From: Algoriphagus sp.
Lineage (GTDB): Bacteria > Bacteroidota > Bacteroidia > Cytophagales > Cyclobacteriaceae
DNA: 49,538 nt
Assembly (NCBI RefSeq): GCF_030694375.1
Contig: NZ_JAUXYL010000043.1
Span: 1 to 49,538 of the forward strand
Direction: 5' to 3'
A program made the translations under genes and the position numbers. Positions within the stretch are counted from its first letter, which is position 1; each line of letters begins with the position of its first letter. The notes beneath the pieces were generated by a model. The model searched no databases. It was given only the letters and a program-made list of their open reading frames with translations, and was not told the DNA's origin. This document shows, one piece after another, positions 1 to 7,931 of this stretch.

Positions 1-1
1 A

Positions 2-133
2 CCTCGCAAAATCCTCCCAAATGAACATTTTCCCACCATAGGGGGCTTCACTTACCAAATTCTACCTGAAAACCCCCAAATTAGACGAATAGAAAAAGAA
101 TTAACCGACTATTATATTTTAGTCGGACAGTAG
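2..133 (+). CDS. C-terminal fragment of an unrecognised protein, cut by the window edge
   Basis: An open frame enters from the left edge and ends at a TAG at 131-133, giving the last 43 residues of a protein (ending ELTDYYILVGQ). The composition (charged, aromatic, no internal stop) reads like real coding sequence, but no family is recognised. A second stop (TGA at 134-136 in another frame) and a decayed gene follow immediately, so this fragment may belong to the same degraded region. Confidence 0.4.
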   Translation, partial: PRKILPNEHFPTIGGFTYQILPENPQIRRIEKELTDYYILVGQ

Positions 134-135
134 TG

Positions 136-287
136 ATTAAAAATGCTAAATCAGAAATCATTCTGATCGACAGAAGACACCTTTACCATTTTGGCGCATC
201 TTTAAAAGACCTCGGAAAAAATGGTTTGCTTTTTCTAAGATGGATAGCTTCGTGGAAGTAGTTATTAAGCAGTTGCAACTTGAATAA
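136..287 (+). pseudogene. Frameshifted remnant of an ORF6N/RhuM-like protein tail
   Basis: Two overlapping frames rebuild one protein end. Frame 1 (136-221) gives a stretch containing LYHFGASLKDLG; the tail (222-287) continues as KKWFAFSKMDSFVEVV and stops at TAA 285-287. They join if the A6 run at 215-220 is read as A7, so a one-base deletion broke the gene. The GASLKDLGKKWFAFSKM tail is, from memory, typical of Bacteroidota ORF6N/RhuM-type accessory proteins. No start codon or upstream domain is present. The decay is clear from the sequence; the family name is only moderately certain. Confidence 0.55.
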
Positions 288-355
288 ACATCCTATCTAA
301 AATAAGATTCAAGTGAAAATCAACTAATTTATATATACAAAACTTTAATCCAATT

Positions 356-508
356 ATGAAGAAAATTACTTAAAGAGAGATTATCGCCTTCCTTCTCGGA
401 ATTTTTGCTTTGTTTTTATTTGAAAGCATTTACGACTGGGAAGGAACCAAAAAAGCATTTTTGAAAGGATACGAAAGAGGAAGAAATTCGATAAAAATTG
501 ACAATTAA
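356..508 (+). pseudogene. Small one-helix membrane protein gene with a nonsense codon at position 6
   Basis: ATG at 356 is followed by four codons (KKIT) and then TAA at 371-373. After it the same frame stays open for 44 codons and encodes REIIAFLLGIFALFLFES, one strong hydrophobic segment, then a basic tail (KGYERGRNSIKIDN) ending at TAA 506-508. It looks like an intact ~50-residue single-pass peptide disrupted by one stop. A non-ATG restart after the stop is possible but no good candidate is visible. Function unknown. Confidence 0.5.
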
Positions 509-624
509 ATAGGCGCCTTTTTGAACCTTAGAAATTTATATTCTTATTGGAACCGCCTGGTAACCTTTAAATAATGTTATCCTTGCCTAAATGTTGATTG
601 TCCCTAAATTTCCTCCCACGCCTA

Positions 625-1809
625 ATGAAAAGCCCCAGCCTCTTTCTCCTTCTATTTGCCTTAGTCTTTTCAGCATCCGCACAGCAGGACGTTAATTACG
701 AGGAAACTCAAGTTCCTGATCTTATTCTTCCGGACCTGTTTGTGGACTTTCAGGGAAATCGGATCATCACTCCGAACGCTTGGGAATCGAAGCGCAGACC
801 TGAACTCTTGGGATTATTTACCAGACATGTCTATGGCCAACTGCCCACCGATTTTGATCAGCAATCGTTCGAAGTCGTAGAGACTCCCAATCATCCACAC
901 GTCGAATATGCCAACCTTAAAAAGGTGAACATAACGGTCTCCAGAAATTCAAATTCTCAAACCATCCACTTGCAGATTTACTCCCCAAAGACTGGGAAAG
1001 ATCCTTTTCCGGTTTTCCTTCTAATCAGCCACAGGGATGTAGAAAAGATAACCGGAGATCCTGAAAACCAATTTTTCCCGATTCATCAAATCGTTTCTCG
1101 AGGATATGCGGCAGCTATTTTTGATGTGGAGGATGTCTCTCCGGATGACAAAATCAGATTCACGGATGGGATATTGAATACGCTTTATCCCGAACAGCTT
1201 ACCCTACCGGACGGAATGAGGGGATTGTCTGCTTGGGCTTGGGGAGCCATGAGGGCGATGGATTATTTTGAAACGGATAAATCCATCGATGAGCATAAAG
1301 CTGGCGTGGTGGGACATTCGCGAGGAGGAAAGGCAGCCCTGTGGTGCGGAGCAAACGATACCAGATGGGCTATTACTGTGGCTAACGAATCCGGATGTGG
1401 AGGGGCAGCGCTATCCAGGCGGAAGTTTGGAGAAACTATAGACCGAATTAATACCACCTTCCCCTATTGGTTTACAGATAATTTCAAAAAATACAACGGG
1501 TTGGAGGAAAACCTTCCCTTAGATCAACACCAATTAATTGCAACCCTTGCACCGAGGGCAGTCTACATCGCCAGTGCTATCGAAGATCAATGGTCCGATC
1601 CCAAAGGGGAATATTTGTCACTGAAACTTGGTGCAAGCGTGTACTCCGAAATCTATAAGATCCCGATTTCCCTCCCAGACCAATACAACTATTTCCTCCA
1701 TACGCTCCACCAAAAGTCAGTCGGATATCATCTCCGGGAAGGAAAGCATGATTTGACCAGTTACGATTGGGAAAAGATAATTGACTTCGCCGATTTACAG
1801 TTTGATTGA
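625..1809 (+). CDS. Secreted CE15 glucuronoyl-esterase-like alpha/beta-hydrolase
   Basis: A 394-residue protein with a Sec signal peptide ending near ASAQQ (residues 17-21). It has the CE15 nucleophile motif GHSRGGKAALW with Ser232, a Glu255 in NESGCGG exactly 23 residues later (the spacing of the Ser/Glu pair in fungal glucuronoyl esterases) and a C-terminal His375 in KHDLTSYDW. CE15 enzymes cleave ester bonds between lignin alcohols and glucuronic acid on xylan; some bacterial members have wider carbohydrate-ester specificity. The ATG at 625 is preferred over a TTG at 598 because it puts the signal peptide at the N-terminus. A CE7 esterase lies 5 kb downstream, consistent with xylan/pectin use. 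Periplasmic or exported; substrate not determined by sequence. Confidence 0.85.
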   Translation: MKSPSLFLLLFALVFSASAQQDVNYEETQVPDLILPDLFVDFQGNRIITPNAWESKRRPELLGLFTRHVYGQLPTDFDQQSFEVVETPNHPHVEYANLKKVNITVSRNSNSQTIHLQIYSPKTGKDPFPVFLLISHRDVEKITGDPENQFFPIHQIVSRGYAAAIFDVEDVSPDDKIRFTDGILNTLYPEQLTLPDGMRGLSAWAWGAMRAMDYFETDKSIDEHKAGVVGHSRGGKAALWCGANDTRWAITVANESGCGGAALSRRKFGETIDRINTTFPYWFTDNFKKYNGLEENLPLDQHQLIATLAPRAVYIASAIEDQWSDPKGEYLSLKLGASVYSEIYKIPISLPDQYNYFLHTLHQKSVGYHLREGKHDLTSYDWEKIIDFADLQFD

Positions 1810-1979
1810 TGTAATAGTACTTCCAGGCTAAGAATTTGGTGATAACATTTTTATCCAGTGTTTCCGAAAATAGTCTTTACGAAATAAATATCTAGTCTTT
1901 ATGATTCGCATGACATCCAGACTTACTTTTTCATTCAATAATCCCTAACTTCCAGATAGTTACTTTTCCATATCTGCAC

Positions 1980-3578
1980 ATGCAAAACTGGACCACCCTA
2001 GCTCGCCAAATCCTGTCTCTCGCATTCTTTGCAATTAGTTTGATAGTCGGCTGCTCCTCTCCTTCGCCAACCTATTCGGAATACGAAGATACCACCGCCA
2101 CTGTCTATGGCCCCTATCGTATGATCAAACTTCCGATCCAAAAAGGGGTAACCATCCTCAATCCCATTCAGTTGGCTTTGAGTCCCGGGGGAACACTCTA
2201 TGGAGCAAATCAAAGCGGAGAAATTTATACCCTGATTGATTCGGATGGGGACGGGATAGAGGATGAAGCCAAACTGTTTGCTGACCTGAATGAAGTTGGA
2301 CTTCGCTCCCCCGCCGGATTGGAGTTTAGAGGAGACACTGTCTATGTGGGCACGAGCAGTGAAATTCGGATTTTCCTCGATCGGGATCAGGACAGTAAAT
2401 CGGATACTTCCTGGACTTTTTTCGATAAGATACCTGTCAGCGAGCATCCCTATGAATGGAGTAGTGCATTGCGTTTTGGGCCGGATGGATGGCTGTATTT
2501 TGTTTTGACCACCGATTCATGGAACCCCGGGGCTTCACCTGACCCTATGGGACTGAGGGGCTCCATTGTCAAGGTATCGCCTGATGGGAGGGAATTTGAA
2601 CTGGTCGCCATGGGAATTCGATCCATTCATGGCATGGATTTCAACACAACAGGTGATTTGTTTTTTGCAGATAATAAAGGTGGCGGCAATCCAACCGAAG
2701 AACTGAATCTCTTGCAGGTAGGGAAATTTTACGGTCATAACCCTATGAAATACGAGGGAAAATTTACCGAGGCTATTCCACCGATTTTTTCATTGGAGCA
2801 TGAATTAGCTCCAAGTGGTATTGAGTTCAATTCACTTGAAAATAAGTTTGGAGGCACAGCCGGCAATCTTTTCGTGGCTTATTATGGGCCAAGTGAGCGC
2901 TGGAATCGCGGTGGAGTAGCCCGGGTGACGGTTCAAAAGACAAACGATGGATATCAGTTTGAGGAGCTTCCGGTAGCGGATATTCCAAAACTCTCCGATC
3001 TGGCTTTTGGGAGTGACGGCTCACTTTATCTGGCACAGCACGGCATTTCTGACTATTGGTACAATCCCATTGAAACCAAAACCGGGGGATTCTACAAGCT
3101 GATTTACGATCCGACAAAGGAAGGCAAACACCCCACCAAGCGTGAAATCAAGAAAGAATCGTTCCCTGAGGCTTCCCTTGAAAATGGCAAACAACTTTTC
3201 GTCTTCCGTGCCTGTTCGGCCTGTCACGGTGTGGATGGTGAGTCAGATTTGATTGGCCCCAATTTGAAAGGTGCCGGGAAAGAATTTTCGCAAGAAGAGC
3301 TTTTGGAAGAAATCAATGCCCCCTCCAACCGAATCAAAGCAAGTATGATTGCAACGCGGATCACGATGAAGGATGGGAAAGTTTTACTGGGGAGGATCGT
3401 TTATTCGGATTCAAGCCAGATCTCCATCATGCTTGTGGGGAATCACATTGTTCAGATCCAAAAGTCGGACATCGAAAAGACCGAGGAAGAGCTAAAATCA
3501 CTGATGTATGAAAACCTATTGGTCGGATTAAGCGAAAAAGAGGTTAAAGATTTGCTAAACTATATTTCAAGCCTTTAA
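1980..3578 (+). CDS. Lipoprotein beta-propeller dehydrogenase-like protein with C-terminal cytochrome c domain
   Basis: 532 residues. A lipobox IVGC with Cys25 predicts a lipoprotein anchored in the outer or inner membrane. Residues ~45-380 form a propeller-like region resembling PQQ-dependent glucose/sorbosone dehydrogenases, with Asp-rich loops (DSDGDGIED, DRDQDSKSD) that may bind calcium. The C-terminal ~130 residues carry one haem motif, C412-S-A-C-H416, followed by a segment resembling the putative haem-binding domain family TIGR02603, with a final helix (LLNYISSL). Such proteins are predicted to oxidise sugars or alcohols and hand electrons to a periplasmic acceptor. The gene stands alone downstream of the CE15 gene, with a 170-bp gap and no clear terminator. 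Substrate unknown. Confidence 0.75.
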   Translation: MQNWTTLARQILSLAFFAISLIVGCSSPSPTYSEYEDTTATVYGPYRMIKLPIQKGVTILNPIQLALSPGGTLYGANQSGEIYTLIDSDGDGIEDEAKLFADLNEVGLRSPAGLEFRGDTVYVGTSSEIRIFLDRDQDSKSDTSWTFFDKIPVSEHPYEWSSALRFGPDGWLYFVLTTDSWNPGASPDPMGLRGSIVKVSPDGREFELVAMGIRSIHGMDFNTTGDLFFADNKGGGNPTEELNLLQVGKFYGHNPMKYEGKFTEAIPPIFSLEHELAPSGIEFNSLENKFGGTAGNLFVAYYGPSERWNRGGVARVTVQKTNDGYQFEELPVADIPKLSDLAFGSDGSLYLAQHGISDYWYNPIETKTGGFYKLIYDPTKEGKHPTKREIKKESFPEASLENGKQLFVFRACSACHGVDGESDLIGPNLKGAGKEFSQEELLEEINAPSNRIKASMIATRITMKDGKVLLGRIVYSDSSQISIMLVGNHIVQIQKSDIEKTEEELKSLMYENLLVGLSEKEVKDLLNYISSL

Positions 3579-3645
3579 CTATCCCATAAACAGACATGTC
3601 GATTGGAACAACAGATATTACTATAAAAATCGTTTTTAGATAAAC

Positions 3646-4482
3646 TCACTCCAACTCATAAACAGTTCCCTCTGCGCACAATTCCACTTCAAAGTCGAGC
3701 TTAAGATGTTGAGTAGATTCTTTCAACATATGCTCCAGCTGTTCATCGGATCGGGTAGGTTCATGGTGAAAAAGTGCCAATTTTTTGACCCCACACATTT
3801 TTCCAAATGCAATCGCATCTCTCACCGAGCTGTGTCCCCAGCCGATTTTGGTCATGTATTCTTTGGAAGTGTAAGCGGCATCATGAAAAAGAAGGTCGGC
3901 GGACTTCGCGATTTCATATCCACTTGTCCATTCCGGATCATTCGGGAAATTGGAGGCTCCCATCTGAAGCTCATGATCTGGCAGGTAAGCAAAAACAGAT
4001 TTTCCCGAAATTATTCTATAGCCTAAAGTTGGACCGGGATGGCAAATAAATTCGGATTGAATGGTGACTTCACCGATTGAAAACTCACTTTTATTCAACT
4101 CATGAATGATCGGATGGCTGGGTAATTCGCTGAGGCGAACCGGAAACAAAGGCGGAGAAAAATACCTACGGAGCCGATTGACCAAGGGCTCATTACTGGT
4201 CGAAGGCCCATACAAATGAACTTTAATATTCGGATTGTATAGAGGTATAAAGAATCCTAATCCCATGGTATGATCCATATGGAGATGAGTCAAAAGAACA
4301 TGAATTTCCTTGATTTCCGGACTTAGGAATTTACCCAAGCGTAAGATTCCTGAACCCCCGTCCAAAATGATGCAGGTATCACCTTGCGTCACTTGGATGC
4401 AGGATGTATTTCCACCATACGTATTATTTTCTGGCCCGGAGGCTGGCAAAGAACCCCGACAGCCCCATACTTTCACCCTCAT
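3646..4482 (-). CDS. Metallo-beta-lactamase-fold hydrolase
   Basis: 278 residues. The zinc motif H66-L-H68-M-D70-H71 is followed by further likely ligands (CHPGP, FHDAAYTS, GWGHSS and ALFHHEP), the order expected in RNase Z/phosphodiesterase-type MBL proteins. The N-terminus (KVWGCRGSLPASG) resembles the PhnP / cyclic-nucleotide phosphodiesterase-like subgroup. The ATG overlaps the stop of the upstream PAS gene in an ATGA arrangement (4479-4482), so the two are translationally coupled and probably work together, perhaps in signalling or turnover of a phosphodiester. Exact substrate cannot be read from the sequence. Cytoplasmic: no signal peptide. Confidence 0.8.
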   Translation of the reverse strand: MRVKVWGCRGSLPASGPENNTYGGNTSCIQVTQGDTCIILDGGSGILRLGKFLSPEIKEIHVLLTHLHMDHTMGLGFFIPLYNPNIKVHLYGPSTSNEPLVNRLRRYFSPPLFPVRLSELPSHPIIHELNKSEFSIGEVTIQSEFICHPGPTLGYRIISGKSVFAYLPDHELQMGASNFPNDPEWTSGYEIAKSADLLFHDAAYTSKEYMTKIGWGHSSVRDAIAFGKMCGVKKLALFHHEPTRSDEQLEHMLKESTQHLKLDFEVELCAEGTVYELE

Positions 4483-4874
4483 AATTCTTCAGTTTTCCAA
4501 AACATAGCCATCGCTCCCAAAAACCGATCAGGCCTTCCCATGATCGGAAAGGAGGTGACCGTAATTTGAAATCGATCACCTTTGAGATTATCAATGTAAA
4601 AAGAACCATAGGCAGGACTCTTGGTAGAGATCGTTTGGACTAAAGGCAAATCTTCAGGAACGAGGAGATTTCCATCCCCATCAGTAGGCTTAAAAACAGT
4701 AGACCATTCCTCCACCCTCATTCCACCGGTCTCTCCAAACCGTAATCCAAAGATGCTCTCGGCGGCTTCGTTGTAAAAAAGTAAATTTCCGTCAGGATCT
4801 ACCAAAAAGCAGGGCATACTGAGGCTGTCTCCAAATTGCCTCGCTAAAATCAATTCCAGGGGTTGTGCCGGCAT
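4479..4874 (-). CDS. Stand-alone PAS-domain sensory protein
   Basis: 131 residues forming essentially a single PAS fold: the typical start MPCFLVDPDGNLLFYNEAA (about residues 19-37), the helix SIFGLRFGE, and a C-terminal beta-hairpin (FQITVTSFPIMG ... LGAMAMFW). There is no kinase, GGDEF or DNA-binding output domain, so it should act by protein contact or ligand sensing. It is the first gene of a two-gene operon with the MBL-fold hydrolase, with a 4-nt stop/start overlap. The ligand is unknown. Confidence 0.7.
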   Translation of the reverse strand: MPAQPLELILARQFGDSLSMPCFLVDPDGNLLFYNEAAESIFGLRFGETGGMRVEEWSTVFKPTDGDGNLLVPEDLPLVQTISTKSPAYGSFYIDNLKGDRFQITVTSFPIMGRPDRFLGAMAMFWKTEEL

Positions 4875-5264
4875 ATTCTTAAAGGTCTTCGTTAAAAATT
4901 ACGAGAAGTTAGCTATTTTTCAGAATAGACAGAACTATCTACTATTTATTTATAAAACAGCTCAATAATCTTTCTTGAAATCAAAAAACTAACTTTTAAT
5001 CCGCAAAAATGACGATAAAACTCCTTCCTTGTTATTCTCACTTGGTGAGCATTTCTGACATTGTCGGAGCATTGGTTTCAGCACATCAACTATTAGAGCC
5101 GGATTTGAATAAAAAATAGATCAGCTGCCTTTCAATAATTGATTTCAAAAGGCATTGGCTCATAATTCAAAAGTGATTAAAAAAATAGGTTTGAGTAGTA
5201 CTTTTAAAAATCTGGGAATAACTTAATGCATCATTGATTTCTAAGTCTTTCCTTTAACAACTAT
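4875..5264. other. 390-bp intergenic stretch with one doubtful 36-codon ORF
   Basis: This gap separates the leftward PAS gene from the rightward small membrane protein. The only reading frame of note is + 5009-5119 (36 codons, starting MTIKLLPCYSH, ending DLNKK), which has no recognisable family, no clear ribosome binding site and no upstream TAnnTTTG box. It may be a fragment or chance. I see no RNA gene, palindrome or terminator here. Confidence 0.3.
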
Positions 5265-5693
5265 ATGCGTAAATTTTTCCTCATAATTGTCGCCTTTTCG
5301 CTTTTTCTGCCAAGGATCCAGGCCCAACAAAGTCAAGAAAACAAAATATTAATGGAGGAATACCTCCGTCAAAGTGAAAAACAGAAAAAAACAGGTTTAA
5401 TCATGTTAGGCGCTGGTGCAGGATCAGTCATTTTGGGCACTGTCCTCTTTGGAACGGCATGGAATAGTGGAAGTAATTTCGCCGGAGGAGCCAGTGTTTT
5501 TTTATTGACTGCCGGAAGTATTTCGACTCTGGTCAGTATTCCTGTCATAGTCAGTTCAGCATCAAATGGAAGAAAAGCAGCGAAACTTGGCATCGGCACG
5601 ACCCAACTGGTAGCGCCTAGTTCGAGTGGTTTTTCACAAAAAAATTATCCAACCTGGAGTTTTTCGATTCCGCTTAATTCTCAGAAACAATGA
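5265..5693 (+). CDS. Small exported membrane protein, tandem paralogue 1
   Basis: 142 residues. A Sec signal peptide ends near RIQAQQ; a short charged helix (EEYLRQSEKQKKTG) is followed by two hydrophobic segments: GLIMLGAGAGSVILGTVLFG (~44-63) and the stretch from FAGGASVFLLTAGSISTLVS to PVIVSS (~72-98). Then comes SNGRKAAKLGIG and a polar tail ending in a beta-like WSFSIPL. The gene 130 bp downstream has the same layout (signal, KxGLIxLGxG, two hydrophobic spans, A/SNxRxAAxL, xLxIPL ending), so this is a tandem duplication. No named family recognised; probably an inner-membrane or periplasmic protein of unknown role. Confidence 0.7.
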   Translation: MRKFFLIIVAFSLFLPRIQAQQSQENKILMEEYLRQSEKQKKTGLIMLGAGAGSVILGTVLFGTAWNSGSNFAGGASVFLLTAGSISTLVSIPVIVSSASNGRKAAKLGIGTTQLVAPSSSGFSQKNYPTWSFSIPLNSQKQ

Positions 5694-5768
5694 AATCGAG
5701 CGGCTCTGTCTCAGGCACAATCCCGCTGGTTACAGCATTTCAGATTGAGCTGATTATAGACGCTGCGA

Positions 5769-5788
5769 CCTGCCTGCCGCTGGCGGGG
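5769..5788. repeat. REP-like CCTGCCTGCC palindrome
   Basis: CCTGCCTGCCGCTGGCGGGG can fold on itself (CCTGCC against GGCGGG). Related strings occur at 21049-21067 (CCTGCCTGCCGGAGGTAGG) and, more weakly, at 6373-6394 and 21123-21143. This suggests a dispersed intergenic palindromic element. It sits between the two tandem paralogues. Confidence 0.4.
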
Positions 5789-5823
5789 ATTCCATATGGC
5801 CTTTAAGAAAAAATTATAATCAT

Positions 5824-6231
5824 ATGAAGTATTTATTTCTTTACCTGCTGTTGTTGAGCATCTGCACTGAGTCTTTCGGGCAAACTGTGGGACCTTCAGC
5901 GCTCCAATTGGACCTGATCCAAAAAAGTGACACCCAATACAAGGCCGGCTTGATTTTCTTGGGAGGAGGGACGGCCCTTACCTTAACTTCGATCGTAATT
6001 CCAAGAAATTTCGATTTCGACAGCGGCACAAACAACACCCGGGTTATTTCATTTTTGGCATGGACCGGAGTATTCTCCATTTGCACGAGCATTCCGCTTT
6101 TTCTCAGTGCAGGACAAAATGCCCGAATGGCTGCGCGTCTTTCACTGGAAAATCAGGCACTGACCTCGCCGATTCCAATTCCAAATTATGCTAGAAGCAT
6201 CCCATCGCTAAGCCTGAAAATCCCCCTGTGA
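5824..6231 (+). CDS. Small exported membrane protein, tandem paralogue 2
   Basis: 135 residues with a signal peptide ending near ESFGQ. Like its upstream neighbour it has a polar helix (LDLIQKSDTQYKAG), a hydrophobic span GLIFLGGGTALTLTSIVI, a polar loop (RNFDFDSGTNN), a second span (FLAWTGVFSICTSIPLFLS), AGQNARMAARL and a C-terminal SLKIPL. Sequence similarity to the first copy is low but the architecture is the same. Unknown function; no named family recognised. The repeats downstream (6248-6539) separate it from the convergent esterase gene. Confidence 0.7.
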   Translation: MKYLFLYLLLLSICTESFGQTVGPSALQLDLIQKSDTQYKAGLIFLGGGTALTLTSIVIPRNFDFDSGTNNTRVISFLAWTGVFSICTSIPLFLSAGQNARMAARLSLENQALTSPIPIPNYARSIPSLSLKIPL

Positions 6232-6247
6232 GGATTTTCAGATTGGT

Positions 6248-6539
6248 ATTTCATGTGTTTATATTTTGTTTTTTAATTGCCACATGGAATGCCCTAAATA
6301 ATCATCCCCCTGTGTGAGAAGCCATTCTCATGGGCATTTCATCTGTTTATAATTTGTTTCAATAGGTCAGATGCCCGCCTGTATTCGGACAGGGAATCTC
6401 GCATGGTGGATAATCATGCCAGTGTGTGACGTTATCGTCATGCTCGATTTCATCTGTTTATAATTTGATTTTTTTGGTCAGATGGAATGCCCCAGATAAT
6501 CATCACCCTGTGTGAGAAGCTATTCTCATGTGCATTTCA
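6248..6539. repeat. Three imperfect ~90-110 bp tandem repeats, each with a hairpin
   Basis: Units start at ATTTCAT (6248, 6336, 6447; about 88, 111 and 87 bp). Each begins ATTTCATnTGTTTATAnTTTG and ends in a small hairpin near GTGTG. Units 1 and 3 have TGAGAA-(GCCA or GCTA)-TTCTCA. Unit 2 has TGACG-TTAT-CGTCA, so both arms changed together and pairing is kept. An outer pairing (ATGGAATGCCC with GGGCATTTCAT) encloses the hairpin in unit 1 and a similar one in unit 3. Unit 2 carries an extra CCTGT...ACAGG hairpin (6379-6394). The block separates two convergent genes and may act as a folded 3' region. Confidence 0.65.
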
Positions 6540-7859
6540 TCATTTTTTCAGCTTTTCAAATAGCCAATTATCAGATTTAACTCCTTGCTCAGGGTAGGTC
6601 CAATGACCTGTTTCGGGAATTACAAAAACCTCTTTTGGAGCCTTGATTTGATTGTATGCAGCGTAAAAAGAAGTCGGTGGGCAGGTATCGTCATTGTATC
6701 CCCAAGAATAAAATCCCGGTGTTTTTAAGATTCTGGCAAAATTCACTACGTCATAATAAGTGAGCGTCTCAACCACTTTCGGATTGTTATAATATTTGAG
6801 ATTGCTGTCTGCAAAAATATGGGGCCAGCCTCCGGCTCTTTTATTTAAATAGCCGGTCATATCGCTGAGTGCGGGATAATAAGCAACGAGGTAATTGATC
6901 CTTGGATCCAATGCGGCAGTAATAATCGATAAGGCTCCTCCTTGGCTCCCACCCTGTACCCCGAGATTCTGTCCATCATATTGAGGCAAGGAAATCAGAA
7001 AATCCACTGCACGGATGCAGCCCAGATACACCCGCTTGTAGTAGTAGAGATCTTTATCCTGAGCGTTAAAATTCCAGTACCCGTTGAGCGCTCCACTCGC
7101 CAAATTAGAATAAACTTCCGGCGCAAGGTCTACCGGGATCCCATGAATACCAATTTGCAAAACAATAGCTCCTCGGGCAGCTTTGGCCAAATCTCCTCCG
7201 TATGGCCTGATACCAGCGCCTGGCACCTGAAGAATGGCAGGAAATTTACCTTCCCCTTTAGGAACTGTCAATACTCCATACACTCGGCTATTTTTGACAT
7301 TCTGAAAATTGACATGATAAACATCTACCTTCTCGGTGCTTCGTTCTGGGATGTGCACCATTTTAGGATCCATCGGCACGGCTGCCAGTTCTTGTTTGCC
7401 AGCATTCCAAAAAGCATCAAAATCTGAAGGCATCAGTACGGTCGGTACTATTTTTTCAGGCGCAAATGCCGCGGTTCCCAAACCACGGTATTCTTTCCCG
7501 TCAACAGTTGCAAAGACTTCACAACGCAGAAACCCCGGCTTTTTCATCCCCTCGACAGAAATACTTGCTTTCCCTTCCTTGAGCACGAGCGGACCTTCTT
7601 TGATTGGATTCATTTTTTCCTCCTTTACGAAATACCTGACATTTTCCACGGGAATCGGTCTTCCGGATTGGGTGACAGAAACACTGAATTCTACTTTTTC
7701 ACCAAGGGTATAGGTCCAGTCTTGATTGACCGGTGAGACAGTTATATCCAGATACTGCCTTGGAATCTGGGCAAAAGAAGTCCCACTGATACTGAAAAAA
7801 ACCAGAATCAGGAAGATTGATTGATTCTTTAATGCCCTCAGAAGATGGGAAGTATGCAT
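6540..7859 (-). CDS. Secreted CE7 acetyl-xylan esterase (AXE1 family) with N-terminal beta domain
   Basis: 439 residues: signal peptide ending near TSFAQ (residue 31), a beta-rich domain (~35-135) and an AXE1 alpha/beta-hydrolase domain (~140-439). Catalytic features are Ser305 in GGSQGG, Asp390 in the CE7 signature NDDTCPP and His419 in TGHW. CE7 enzymes remove acetyl groups from xylo-oligosaccharides and related substrates. The N-terminal domain precedes the hydrolase in many Bacteroidota members. The gene lies 72 bp downstream of phosphofructokinase on the same strand without an obvious terminator between, so read-through is possible. Its TGA stop falls in the first bases of a fourth partial copy of the flanking repeat. 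Confidence 0.85.
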   Translation of the reverse strand: MHTSHLLRALKNQSIFLILVFFSISGTSFAQIPRQYLDITVSPVNQDWTYTLGEKVEFSVSVTQSGRPIPVENVRYFVKEEKMNPIKEGPLVLKEGKASISVEGMKKPGFLRCEVFATVDGKEYRGLGTAAFAPEKIVPTVLMPSDFDAFWNAGKQELAAVPMDPKMVHIPERSTEKVDVYHVNFQNVKNSRVYGVLTVPKGEGKFPAILQVPGAGIRPYGGDLAKAARGAIVLQIGIHGIPVDLAPEVYSNLASGALNGYWNFNAQDKDLYYYKRVYLGCIRAVDFLISLPQYDGQNLGVQGGSQGGALSIITAALDPRINYLVAYYPALSDMTGYLNKRAGGWPHIFADSNLKYYNNPKVVETLTYYDVVNFARILKTPGFYSWGYNDDTCPPTSFYAAYNQIKAPKEVFVIPETGHWTYPEQGVKSDNWLFEKLKK

Positions 7860-7931
7860 AAGGAAGTTAGTTAGGTTGAAACAAACTATAAACAGTGAAT
7901 CAGGGGTACAAGATATATATTGGAATTATTT

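Noticed and set aside
598..624. TTG start for the CE15 esterase
   Set aside because: It would put nine residues before the signal peptide; the ATG at 625 gives a normal Sec signal.
1998..2447. 149-codon antisense ORF under the propeller-cytochrome gene
   Set aside because: Shadow frame: no family, no start signal, and the sense strand encodes a clear domain protein.
5009..5119. 36-codon ORF as a gene
   Set aside because: No family, promoter or ribosome binding site; kept only as a note on the gap.
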